Shown: positions 1 to 10,830, counted from the stretch's first letter. The stretch: DNA of 18,872 nucleotides from a bacterium TMED198 (GCA_002170735.1 NHIV01000046.1:1-18872); one strand, 5' to 3'. Notes: generated by a model from the sequence alone, not told the origin. Made by a program: numbers and translations.

Positions 1-363
1 GAAGCAGAAAAACATTCAGTATATGAGCCAATTTTCTATAATCATAAAAATATTATTAAAGAAGGGGCTACAAAAAACATTTTTTTTATTAAAGATAATT
101 TTATTTATACTCCATCTTTATCACTTGGAGTTTTGGATGGTGTAATGAGGGGAGTTATCCTTGAGACTGCTAAAAGTTTAGGTATTAAGCGAAAAAAACA
201 AAGTATTTTAATAGATGATATCAAAGATTTTGATGAAATATTTTTGTCTTCCTCAGTTGTAGGGCCAATGCCTTGTACTTACAAAAACTATAATTCAAGC
301 TACTTGATATGCAATCAAATAAAAGATGAAATTGATCATCTTTATAAGATTAAATTTTATTAA
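1..363 (+). CDS. pabC: Aminotransferase class IV / 4-amino-4-deoxychorismate lyase-like protein, 3' part
   Basis: This is the C-terminal part of a gene that runs off the left edge. Frame 1 is open from base 1 to the TAA at 361-363, giving about 120 residues. The segment EGATKNIFFIKDN followed by YTPSLSLGVLDGVMR matches the class IV PLP-enzyme fold (4-amino-4-deoxychorismate lyase, D-amino acid and branched-chain aminotransferases): the GxTxN phosphate-binding turn, then TPxxxxGxLxGxxR. DEIFLSSSVVGPMPC fits the later DExFxxxSxxGxxPV strand. The catalytic lysine lies upstream of the window. PabC, which makes p-aminobenzoate for folate, is the best guess from the short C-terminus, but another class IV member cannot be excluded. 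The TTG at 133 is internal, not the start. The next gene begins 19 bases after the stop, suggesting an operon. Confidence 0.75.
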   Translation, partial: EAEKHSVYEPIFYNHKNIIKEGATKNIFFIKDNFIYTPSLSLGVLDGVMRGVILETAKSLGIKRKKQSILIDDIKDFDEIFLSSSVVGPMPCTYKNYNSSYLICNQIKDEIDHLYKIKFY

Positions 364-382
364 AATTCTTTAAATTTAGACT

Positions 383-3908
<3,526 letters not shown>

Positions 3909-3965
3909 ATGTATCAAAATGTAATATAATAATATTAAAAACTTCAAAAATATTAACTTAAACCA

Positions 3966-4901
3966 ATGAAACACTTTTTACTTATTTTATTATTTTCAGT
4001 AGTAATGCCCTCTTGCCCCGAAGGATTCTCTGGTCCATATGAGCTTCCAGTATTTGTAACTAATTTAAATAATGATAGCCTTTGTTTTTCCAACAACGAT
4101 ATAGAGGTTTTAAATGATTTGATTGCAATTAATGAATTAAATTACTCCTCAGCCTTTGAGGCGGGTGTTCAAACATGGAATGGTGGTAGACTCTATCGAT
4201 TAATTGGAACATATAACCCAAATAGTGTAAATGGTATTAATCAAGAATTAACTTTACTACCTGAAAATATAGGTAACTTAGAAGAGCTTACTGTTTTATC
4301 CTTGGAATGGCATAATCTAACAATTTTACCAAATAGTTTTACTCAGCTAACCAATTTGATTAATCTTGCTATTTCAAACAATTCTTTATTAGCACTTCCA
4401 GAGAACTTTGGTGATTTAATCAATTTATCCTTTTTGGATTTAGGTTACAATGAAATAGCTTATATCCCACCATCAGTGGGCAACCTACAGAATCTTTTAT
4501 ATTTATGGCTCTTTAACAATCAATTGTCAAGCCTTCCTGAATCAATGTGTGATATCCCCTTGAGTTGGAGTGAAAATGATGTTTTTAGCTATCCATTTTT
4601 TGCAATTGGAGGTAATCAGCTATGTCAAGAAAACAACATACCATCTTGTATTGAAAACAGTAGTAATTTTGAAATATCATTAAATCAATTCTATTATTCA
4701 TTTACTCAAGATGATCCTCAGATATGCGATTCAAATACTCTAGGTGATGTAAACGAGGATGGCATTATAAATGTTCTAGATATCGTACAATCAGTAAATC
4801 TGATTTTAAATAATGAGTATAGCCAAATGGCTGACATGAATCAAGATGGCATTATAAATGTTCTAGATATTGTCATACTTGTTAATTTTATTCTTGAGTA
4901 A
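3966..4901 (+). CDS. Secreted leucine-rich-repeat protein with C-terminal dockerin-type repeat pair
   Basis: A 311-residue exported protein. Residues 1-16 form a signal peptide (KHFLLILLF core); a cysteine at 17 is a weak lipobox candidate. About four to five bacterial LRRs of the LPxxxxxLxxLxxLxLxxN type span roughly 94-192 (for example NLEELTVLSLEWHNLTILP). The C-terminus (259-311) holds two EF-hand-like dockerin type I repeats: GDVNEDGIINVLDIVQSVN and a second copy starting near D290. The LRRs probably bind a protein or glycan partner, and the dockerin pair probably tethers or sorts the protein outside the cell; both are inferred. No enzyme motif is visible. The last 110 bases carry internal direct repeats and a 38-bp block shared with the convergent peptidase gene. 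Confidence 0.85.
   Translation: MKHFLLILLFSVVMPSCPEGFSGPYELPVFVTNLNNDSLCFSNNDIEVLNDLIAINELNYSSAFEAGVQTWNGGRLYRLIGTYNPNSVNGINQELTLLPENIGNLEELTVLSLEWHNLTILPNSFTQLTNLINLAISNNSLLALPENFGDLINLSFLDLGYNEIAYIPPSVGNLQNLLYLWLFNNQLSSLPESMCDIPLSWSENDVFSYPFFAIGGNQLCQENNIPSCIENSSNFEISLNQFYYSFTQDDPQICDSNTLGDVNEDGIINVLDIVQSVNLILNNEYSQMADMNQDGIINVLDIVILVNFILE
4758..4783 (+). repeat. 26-bp direct repeat, copy 1 (dockerin-coding)
   Basis: This 26-base block, starting gatggcattataaatg, is identical to 4845-4870 in the same gene and encodes DGIINVLDI. Identity at third codon positions points to recent tandem duplication or gene conversion of the dockerin unit rather than protein-level selection alone. Confidence 0.9.
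4836..4873 (+). repeat. 38-bp inverted repeat, left copy (contains 26-bp direct repeat copy 2)
   Basis: This 38-base block runs from atgaatcaagatggc to gatattgt. It is identical, in opposite orientation, to 5211-5248 inside the peptidase gene. It begins on a codon boundary here (codon 291) and encodes MNQDGIINVLDIV. One mismatch then a further 4-base match (ctga) extends the similarity to the left. Confidence 0.95.
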
Positions 4902-4944
4902 TTTCTCCTCAACAAATTGATATATATCACGGATCTCTAAATAT

Positions 4945-4972
4945 TTGATACATGTCACAATTAGTTTATAAC
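4945..4972 (+). promoter_or_regulatory. Putative sigma70-type promoter for the small ORF
   Basis: TTGATA at 4945-4950 and TATAAC at 4967-4972 are separated by 16 bases; each matches five of six consensus positions. The pair lies 45 bases upstream of the small ORF at 5018. In an AT-rich genome such matches are common, so this is only a candidate. Confidence 0.4.
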
Positions 4973-5003
4973 ATATCATTTAATTTTCTTTTGAAATGAA
5001 TTT

Positions 5004-5011
5004 AAAAGGAG
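5004..5011 (+). promoter_or_regulatory. Strong Shine-Dalgarno sequence before the 36-codon ORF
   Basis: AAAAGGAG ends six bases before the ATG at 5018. It is one of the clearest ribosome binding sites in the window; several of the longer genes have none as good. It is the main reason to treat the short frame as translated. Confidence 0.6.
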
Positions 5012-5017
5012 AAAAAA

Positions 5018-5128
5018 ATGAAATTACTAACTAATTCAAATGAAGATATTTTTGAGCCATCTGATGAAGAACTAAAGCAGATAGAAAACGAACTGAAAGA
5101 CTTCGATATTGATGAGTTCGAAATATGA
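5018..5128 (+). CDS. Acidic 36-residue small protein
   Basis: An ATG to TGA frame of 36 codons. The protein starts MKLLTNSNEDIFEPSDEE and ends with the acidic tail DFDIDEFEI. It contains no cysteine, no signal peptide and no membrane segment, and residues about 15-28 could form an amphipathic, negatively charged helix. Support for translation comes from the strong ribosome binding site six bases upstream, a candidate promoter at 4945-4972 and a perfect hairpin starting four bases after the stop. It lies between the convergent LRR and C25 peptidase genes, inside the interval bracketed by the 38-bp inverted repeat. I do not recognise a family. It could be a regulatory peptide, a leader-like precursor or a small structural protein, or it may be untranslated. 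Confidence 0.5.
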   Translation: MKLLTNSNEDIFEPSDEELKQIENELKDFDIDEFEI

Positions 5129-5132
5129 TTTA

Positions 5133-5176
5133 GTTCTTAACTGAGGCTGAAAGATAAATCAGCCTCAGTTAAGAAC
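5133..5176. terminator. 18-bp perfect hairpin between convergent genes
   Basis: Bases 5133-5150 (gttcttaactgaggctga) pair perfectly with 5159-5176 around an 8-base loop (aagataaa). It begins four bases after the small ORF stop and sits six bases beyond the end of the peptidase gene, so it probably works as a bidirectional terminator. No long U-run follows on either strand, so a role in RNA 3'-end stability or processing is also possible. Confidence 0.7.
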
Positions 5177-5182
5177 AATTAA

Positions 5183-7396
5183 CTATCCTAATATATTATT
5201 AACCACAAGAACAATATCTAGAACATTTATAATGCCATCTTGATTCATATCAGTAGATTCAAATTCGCAAAATCCAGGAGAATCAACTCCAATCACATAA
5301 TTAACAACTAATACTACATCTAGTATGTTTAAAATAGTATCTTGATTAGCATCTCCAGCTAATTGAGAATCACATGGATTACCAACTTGTATAGTCGTAA
5401 CAACTGATGTTGTGTTATATCCAGTTGCAGTAAGAGTAATTTCATTTAGATTGCTGATGTTTTGATCAATGATTATTATTGAGCTACCACTATTATCTGC
5501 ATATGCTGAGCCAAGCAAGTTTCCATTGTGGGATAGGGCGGCAAGGCCAAAATCTATGTTATCAGGAAAAATTACTTCAAATGCCTGACTATTTGGATCA
5601 ATAGACTCATTATGAGAAATATTCAATGTTGTAGGTTCTTTTGTTCTTAGTACAACACTAGGATCACCAAATAGAGTCCAATGATTAGTTTCTGTATAAC
5701 CTTCACTACCATATGCATCATTCATTTTAAGGCATCCATTCCAAGATATACCCCCAAATGTATATTTTCTATTGCTTGAGTAGTCCTCTGTTAAAATATC
5801 TACCATTTCATCCTGAGCTTCCATTGGAGGAGCCCACCCTTGATAAACTGTAGACATGAATGTAGCAATTGCACCAACAGGCTCGCCACCATAAGTTTGT
5901 CTCAAAAAGGCCTCACCCAAACATAAGCCATCTCCAAAGTCTCCACTCTTACAGCCTACGGTACAAATAAATGGCAATTCATTTTGATTTACCAATGAAC
6001 CTACATCACCATTATCAAATCCTGATGTAACCCATAGCTGTGTATCTCCATGTCCTGTATAATGAGCAATTCCAATACCATTATTTATTGCAGATCTAAC
6101 TGAAGAGGCATTTGGACTTCCTGAGGCATCATTTCCACCACTGTGGGTTCCATCATAAAATTCACTAATTCCATTATAATTATAATCTAATAAGTCATCT
6201 CTCATATTCCTTGCATGTTCCCAGTCAGATTCGCCTCCATCATGGCCATAGCCAGCACCCTCATTAGAAGCAACAACAATTCCTTTTCTGTACCAATCAG
6301 CATTTACTTGAGGATCGCGCTCATACTCAATTGTTCTTTCTACTTGTGTATTTACATGAGATGTACTCTCAGCTGATACTCTTCCAACAAAAAATTCTGG
6401 ATATGAGTCATTGCCTGATATATATCCATATGATATATCTGACTCTCCACTGCTCCATCCACTTCCTGATGTAAATGTAGGAATTTGATTCTTGTCTCCT
6501 ACTAGCATTACATAAGCAAGGTTATGAGAATTATAAAAGTTTGTTATATAATTTTTTATGCTTGTAGCTGAATTTCCTGCTGTAGATTTTGGTATAATTG
6601 TTGTTTTTAGGCCTTTTTGATTCTTCCAATTAACAAGAGGTTGCATGGCTGAAACAAAGTTATCATAGCAAATAATTAACATCTCTCCATCTTCTGATAT
6701 AGGAGTGTATCTACTTTGGTATGATTGATAGTTCAAAAAATGAGATGAATAAATTTGATTGTAATCAATTGTAGTAGTAGATAGTTCAGAGTATCTTGAT
6801 TTTTTCTCATTAATCATATTATTTCCATCAAACTTAATTTCAACTACTATCTCATGAAAAACATCCAGTGTTTTTTGAATTGGGTTGTATTGAAAAGGAT
6901 TAAACTGCACTACTTGACCTCTAACATCTCTTAAAATATAAGGATCATGTAATTCAATAAGATTACCTGGAAAGGTTTGATCTAAATTATAGACTTCAAA
7001 CCATTCGTACTCAACTTCCTTTATATCTACGTTTCGCTTAACATTTCCTTTTGAAGGTAGAATATTATAATTATTGAATCTCTGGAATTCCTTGCTTACA
7101 ATATTAACATTAGCACTTTGAGCTTCTGGAATTATTACAGATCTATTTATATGTGGAAGAGAAGGATTACCTTTTTTAAGAAAATTTGGTTCTCCTGAAA
7201 CTGAAATATTTTGAAAAAATATTCCATCCACTTCTAATTCATCCAATGAGAACTTGTTAATTTTTAGTTTGACCAATAGTTTTTCACTAGTTTGTTCTAA
7301 GACTTCTAGAGAAATTGGATCATTTGACTTATTGATGTATACTGAATTAGCTACAACCAAAGATAGGGTCATAACTATAACTAGAAAATGTTTCAT
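5183..7396 (-). CDS. Gingipain-like C25 cysteine peptidase with C-terminal dockerin pair
   Basis: A 737-residue exported peptidase. Residues 1-17 are a signal peptide and about 28-210 resemble the C25 propeptide. The catalytic domain (about 238-585) has the His-Cys dyad H449 in HYTGHGD and C482 in VGCKSGDF. Their 33-residue spacing equals that of RgpB His211/Cys244. VMLVGDKNQIP and the NHWTLFGDPS strand are also typical. An Ig-like segment (about 590-672) precedes two dockerin repeats (678-737: GDANQDTILNILDVVLVVN and MNQDGIINVLDIVLVVNNIL). Gingipains usually end in a type IX secretion CTD; here the dockerin pair takes that place. The start is supported by GAAGG eight bases before the ATG. 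It is divergent from the PNGase F-like gene. Substrate specificity (Arg or Lys) cannot be read. Confidence 0.92.
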   Translation of the reverse strand: MKHFLVIVMTLSLVVANSVYINKSNDPISLEVLEQTSEKLLVKLKINKFSLDELEVDGIFFQNISVSGEPNFLKKGNPSLPHINRSVIIPEAQSANVNIVSKEFQRFNNYNILPSKGNVKRNVDIKEVEYEWFEVYNLDQTFPGNLIELHDPYILRDVRGQVVQFNPFQYNPIQKTLDVFHEIVVEIKFDGNNMINEKKSRYSELSTTTIDYNQIYSSHFLNYQSYQSRYTPISEDGEMLIICYDNFVSAMQPLVNWKNQKGLKTTIIPKSTAGNSATSIKNYITNFYNSHNLAYVMLVGDKNQIPTFTSGSGWSSGESDISYGYISGNDSYPEFFVGRVSAESTSHVNTQVERTIEYERDPQVNADWYRKGIVVASNEGAGYGHDGGESDWEHARNMRDDLLDYNYNGISEFYDGTHSGGNDASGSPNASSVRSAINNGIGIAHYTGHGDTQLWVTSGFDNGDVGSLVNQNELPFICTVGCKSGDFGDGLCLGEAFLRQTYGGEPVGAIATFMSTVYQGWAPPMEAQDEMVDILTEDYSSNRKYTFGGISWNGCLKMNDAYGSEGYTETNHWTLFGDPSVVLRTKEPTTLNISHNESIDPNSQAFEVIFPDNIDFGLAALSHNGNLLGSAYADNSGSSIIIIDQNISNLNEITLTATGYNTTSVVTTIQVGNPCDSQLAGDANQDTILNILDVVLVVNYVIGVDSPGFCEFESTDMNQDGIINVLDIVLVVNNILG
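5211..5248 (-). repeat. 38-bp inverted repeat, right copy
   Basis: On the minus strand these bases are identical to 4836-4873 on the plus strand. They start at codon 717 of the peptidase gene, the same codon phase as the left copy, and encode the final dockerin loop MNQDGIINVLDIV. The centre of the inverted pair holds the small ORF and the hairpin. Confidence 0.95.
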
Positions 7397-7464
7397 TTTT
7401 TTACCTTCAATTAATTTTATATTTAAATCTAATCAATTTTTAAATAAAGTTGTATAAATATAAG

Positions 7465-7510
7465 CTTATCAAAATGTAACAAAAATATTGAAGAGTTTTA
7501 CTTATCAAAA
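7465..7510 (+). promoter_or_regulatory. CTTATCAAAA direct repeat in divergent intergenic region; TATCAAAATGTAA shared with the LRR upstream region
   Basis: CTTATCAAAA occurs at 7465-7474 and again at 7501-7510, 36 bases apart, in the 154-base spacer between the divergent peptidase and PNGase F-like genes. The 13-base string TATCAAAATGTAA at 7467-7479 recurs exactly at 3912-3924, upstream of the LRR gene. This may be a shared control element of dockerin-protein genes; the base composition makes chance plausible. Confidence 0.3.
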
Positions 7511-7550
7511 AAATAACTTAAATTAAATTAATATTTTACGAGGAGTGAGA

Positions 7551-9389
7551 ATGAAATTTATTATTATTTTATTAAGTTCATTATTATTTTCGAATGAATT
7601 TTCAGAGGGTCCTTATGGTAATGGATATTACGATGTTGCGGCTTCTTTTTCTGTGAAAGATCTAAACATATCTGTTGAAGGAGATGTGAATCAAGATGAT
7701 ATATTAAACATTCAAGATATTATTATTGTTGTTGGAGAAATACTAGGTACAATTAGCCTAGACAATGAAGCTTTTTCAATTGGAGATATTAATAACGATA
7801 GCATTATTGATATTTTAGATATTGTTAAGATGGTAGATAATGTAATGTCTGGTCAGTCCTCTGATTGGGTATTTGAAGAGGAATGGACTGGAGATGAATC
7901 TTATATTTTTATACATTATCAAGGCTCTTCAGCACTATGGTATGCCGCAGACATATATAAGCAACAATTGCTTTCAAACTCTCCAGATAATGTTCATTAC
8001 TTTTTTATTTCAAGTAGGTCAAGCTATGAGGATGATGTTACTACAATAAAGGAACAATTTGATGAAATTCTTTTTTCTTCATTCTCGGAAGATGAACAGA
8101 GCCATTGGAAATCTCATCTACATTTTGTACCTCAACATTCATTATCAATGGATAATTGGTTATCAGAGGCTTTAAATGGAAAATCTTCCATGGGAATCAA
8201 TCAGATGCAACAGATAATGCAAACTGGATATTTAGGAAATCCTGCAAACTTTTCAGGTACTTATATAAATTACTTAGCTCATGAGGCTATTTTTTATGAT
8301 TATCAATATAGAACATTTATTGAACCAACTGAAGATTATAATGAAGTTGAAATTTTTGATGCCGTGGACTATGGGGGCGGAGGATATGGAGGTGGAGGAT
8401 CTTGGAGCCCAACCATCACAAGCATAGTTGAGCTACCTCAGACCGGAAATTATGATAGAGTATCAGTAGAGGCCTTTATGCCATGTGCAGACTATACAGA
8501 TGCTAGCTGTGATGATTATGATAGAATAGCAAGTATGGCTATATGTCAAGGGGTTTGCTACATGGATTATAATTCAAGTGGAACGTTTGACCCTGATGAA
8601 CAGATAGATGAAACTTATGAAGAATGTAGTAGTAATGGCTTTTCGTGGGAGTTCAATTATGATTGCCATGAAATTGCAGAGTGGATTACACCATTTGATA
8701 GGCAACCTCATTCACTAACTGATATTTCTCCTTATCTTGCCATGATGTATCCAGGAGGGCCAAAGATGTTTAAGTTTTATGTTTCTGGTTGGCCTAACAG
8801 TGTGATAACACTCAAGTTAAGATTTTTTGAAGCACCGTTAAATGCGTTGGTTAGAAAAGAATTTATTCCACTATGGGGAGGCGGAGGATTTTACTCAGAT
8901 GGTGAATTTGTCTACAATGATAATCATCAGCCTATAGCATTTAATATACCTGTAGATGCAAAAAAAGTTGAGTTTACAACCTATATAACTGGACATGGAT
9001 GGGGCAGTGATTCAGGCAATTGCGCTGAGTTTTGTAATACTATCCATAAATTTACAGTTAACGGAGGAGTCGCTAACTTTCAAAAGGATCACCCTACAGC
9101 AGGCTCAAATAACTATTGTATGCAGCCATCAACCATTGCCCAAGGTGTGATACCTAATCAATATGGAACATGGGGCTATGGAAGGCAAGGCTGGTGCCCA
9201 GGTTTAGATGTTAAACCTTTTGTTCAAGACATATCAAATTATATTAGCTTGGGGGATGAAAATATAATTGAATATGAAATTTGTTGGGCTCCAAATGGTA
9301 GTTGTACATCTTCTTGGCCTACTATAACTGATCCAAGTGGATACTTGGCTAATATTCATATGTCATCAGCTTTAATTATTTCTTATTAG
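7551..9389 (+). CDS. Secreted PNGase F-like peptide-N-glycosidase with N-terminal dockerin pair
   Basis: A 612-residue exported protein with a signal peptide at 1-14. The ATG at 7551 is chosen because GAGGAG ends five bases before it; the in-frame GTG at 7545 overlaps that ribosome binding site. Dockerin repeats lie at the N-terminus (43-100). Residues 105-270 are unassigned, followed by a natural linker GGGGYGGGGS (275-284). The rest resembles both jelly-roll domains of PNGase F, which cleaves N-glycans from asparagine: SCDDYDRIAS (D324 = catalytic Asp60), EWITPF, and NCAEFC (E493 = Glu206), followed by GTWGYGRQGWCPGLDV. At the position of Glu118 (YTETW in PNGase F) it reads YVSGW, giving Ser412. 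The Asp60 and Glu206 equivalents are present, so activity is possible but not assured. Its last 14 bases overlap the convergent DoxX gene. Confidence 0.82.
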   Translation: MKFIIILLSSLLFSNEFSEGPYGNGYYDVAASFSVKDLNISVEGDVNQDDILNIQDIIIVVGEILGTISLDNEAFSIGDINNDSIIDILDIVKMVDNVMSGQSSDWVFEEEWTGDESYIFIHYQGSSALWYAADIYKQQLLSNSPDNVHYFFISSRSSYEDDVTTIKEQFDEILFSSFSEDEQSHWKSHLHFVPQHSLSMDNWLSEALNGKSSMGINQMQQIMQTGYLGNPANFSGTYINYLAHEAIFYDYQYRTFIEPTEDYNEVEIFDAVDYGGGGYGGGGSWSPTITSIVELPQTGNYDRVSVEAFMPCADYTDASCDDYDRIASMAICQGVCYMDYNSSGTFDPDEQIDETYEECSSNGFSWEFNYDCHEIAEWITPFDRQPHSLTDISPYLAMMYPGGPKMFKFYVSGWPNSVITLKLRFFEAPLNALVRKEFIPLWGGGGFYSDGEFVYNDNHQPIAFNIPVDAKKVEFTTYITGHGWGSDSGNCAEFCNTIHKFTVNGGVANFQKDHPTAGSNNYCMQPSTIAQGVIPNQYGTWGYGRQGWCPGLDVKPFVQDISNYISLGDENIIEYEICWAPNGSCTSSWPTITDPSGYLANIHMSSALIISY

Positions 9390-9756
9390 CATCTATATAG
9401 AAGTCGATACTATACTTGCCTGCACCAGCCATAAAAATGAATAAGCTTACAGCAAATAGTTCAAGGGGGTGCAGTATACTTTCATCTTTTCCAAAGTGAT
9501 ATACAATAGCACCAAGCATTGTCAGACAATTGAAAAGTCCTGCCCAACGTGCTTTTAAGCCTATAAGCATTAAAAGTCCTCCAAAAAATTCTGACAATGC
9601 TGCGCATAGGCCCCAGAAGACTGGAAATAGAGATAAGCCCGCAGCGTTTCCAAGCCAAATCCAAGTAGATTCACCTCCTTCTAGTTTGGGATATCCATGT
9701 ATCATAAATGATGAACCTATAACCACTCTTAAAATTAGCAATCCAAAATTTTTCAT
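9376..9756 (-). CDS. DoxX family membrane protein
   Basis: A 126-residue integral membrane protein with four hydrophobic segments (about 5-22, 40-65, 70-88 and 97-115). The opening LILRVVIGSSFMIHGYPKL and the later AALSEFFGGLLMLIGL are typical of the DoxX family, whose members are quinone- or redox-associated inner-membrane proteins of mostly unclear function. The ATG overlaps the stop of the upstream gene by four bases (ATGA), showing translational coupling in the lpxH-like/DUF2007/doxX operon. The 3' end overlaps the PNGase F-like gene tail by 14 bases. Confidence 0.88.
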   Translation of the reverse strand: MKNFGLLILRVVIGSSFMIHGYPKLEGGESTWIWLGNAAGLSLFPVFWGLCAALSEFFGGLLMLIGLKARWAGLFNCLTMLGAIVYHFGKDESILHPLELFAVSLFIFMAGAGKYSIDFYIDANKK

Positions 9757-10082
9757 TGTTTATTTTCCTTATTGCACTGCCAACAATTAGTAAAATTTTC
9801 TGGAATTAGTTCATTACAATTGAAACATTTCCAATAGCTTAATTCCTTTTTTACTGAGTTTTTCTGTGCTTGCTTGTATTGATCAATATATTTTTTTGCA
9901 TTGAAGTAATCTTTTTGTTCTACGTAAATCCTAGTGAATAATATATGAGCTGGTAGCTCTCCCAAAGCTGAAGTTAAATGTTCCCCAGATAGTAATACAT
10001 TGATTCCAATATCATTTAAATTGGCTTGAATCATATGGGCTTCAGCGTAATTTTCAGCAATATAAATTAAAGTCTTACTCAT
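9753..10082 (-). CDS. DUF2007 domain protein with C-terminal zinc ribbon
   Basis: A 109-residue cytoplasmic protein. Residues 4-67 match DUF2007 (called putative signal-transducing protein): an N-terminal strand, AEAHMIQANLNDIGI, then SGEHLTSALGELP and a hydrophobic strand. The C-terminus is a zinc ribbon with C86, C89, C100 and C103 (WKCFNCN and CWQCN). I place the start at the ATG at 10082. A longer in-frame start at 10130 would add 16 residues lying entirely inside the upstream gene and outside the domain. The chosen ATG overlaps the upstream stop by eight bases, and the stop overlaps the DoxX start by four, so all three genes are probably translated from one mRNA. The biochemical role is unknown. 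Confidence 0.85.
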   Translation of the reverse strand: MSKTLIYIAENYAEAHMIQANLNDIGINVLLSGEHLTSALGELPAHILFTRIYVEQKDYFNAKKYIDQYKQAQKNSVKKELSYWKCFNCNELIPENFTNCWQCNKENKQ

Positions 10083-10830
10083 TTTGATGGCTGTCCATCC
10101 AATTTTTTTGAGTCCATTGATTATTTTCAAATTTTGTTACAGTAAAATTATGCAACCAATCACCTAGAAAGATTATTTTGTTTTTATCATTCTGTTGATC
10201 ATTTACGATCCCTAGTTGGTGGTAATGACCAACTAAAAATATATTTATATCTTTACTCCAAATTTTATTACTTGCAAATTGATATAGGCTGTCTTTTATA
10301 TTTTTATTTTCAAAGTACTCTCGATGTGCAGTATTTGAAATAATTTTTGAAATTTTCACCCCAATTTTTGATGGTAAAAGATTAAAAAGAAATATACTGG
10401 TTTTACTTCTAATTATTGATCTAAATATTCTATAAATAAAATCTTTTTTTAGTATTCCATCTCCATGCATTAATTTCATTTTACTGTTATTTGAACTAAT
10501 TGCTAATTCATCAGTGTATACTTTTGCTTTAAATTTTTTTTGAAAAAATCCAAAGTCCCAAAAATCATGATTGCCTAATAAATAGTATATGTCAACTCCA
10601 TGTTTAGATAAAGCTTCTAGAGCTTTAAAAATATCACTGTAGGAATCAATTGGATTATTTTTGTATTCAAACCAAAAATCAAAAAAATCTCCTCCAATAA
10701 CAAGATTACCTTTTTTCAATTTTATTTCTTCAAATAAAGAAAACATTAGTTTCCTTCTTTTGCTATCGCCTTTATCAATAGTAAAGTGACAGTCAGATAT
10801 AAAATATATTGGGGAGTTAATTTTTTCCAT
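10075..10830 (-). CDS. lpxH: LpxH-like UDP-2,3-diacylglucosamine diphosphatase
   Basis: A 251-residue calcineurin-like metallophosphoesterase. The metal-binding motifs appear in order: D13 and H15 (SDCHF), D48 (GGDFFD), N87-H88-D89 (LLGNHD), H122 in MHGDG, and H202/H204 (VGHYHQ). The length and the GDFFDFWF and LGDWL features fit LpxH, which hydrolyses UDP-2,3-diacylglucosamine to lipid X in lipid A synthesis at the cytoplasmic face of the inner membrane. This implies an LPS-type outer membrane. A related phosphoesterase of the UDP-diacylglucosamine hydrolase superfamily cannot be excluded. It is the first gene of the three-gene minus-strand operon and is divergent from the large outer-membrane gene at 10896. 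Confidence 0.85.
   Translation of the reverse strand: MEKINSPIYFISDCHFTIDKGDSKRRKLMFSLFEEIKLKKGNLVIGGDFFDFWFEYKNNPIDSYSDIFKALEALSKHGVDIYYLLGNHDFWDFGFFQKKFKAKVYTDELAISSNNSKMKLMHGDGILKKDFIYRIFRSIIRSKTSIFLFNLLPSKIGVKISKIISNTAHREYFENKNIKDSLYQFASNKIWSKDINIFLVGHYHQLGIVNDQQNDKNKIIFLGDWLHNFTVTKFENNQWTQKNWMDSHQNE

Noticed and set aside
4740..4900. CRISPR-like or phage attachment repeats
   Set aside because: The direct repeats encode dockerin loops in frame; there are no regular spacers, cas genes or integrase.
7545..7550. GTG at 7545 as start of the PNGase F-like gene
   Set aside because: It overlaps the GAGGAG ribosome binding site that serves the ATG at 7551.
9530..9790. 86-codon plus-strand frame
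   Set aside because: It is antisense to the DoxX gene, whose membrane helices and family motifs are clear.
10083..10130. Upstream start for the DUF2007 protein at 10130
   Set aside because: The extra 16 residues lie wholly within the LpxH-like gene and before the domain; the ATG at 10082 gives a coupled 8-base overlap.
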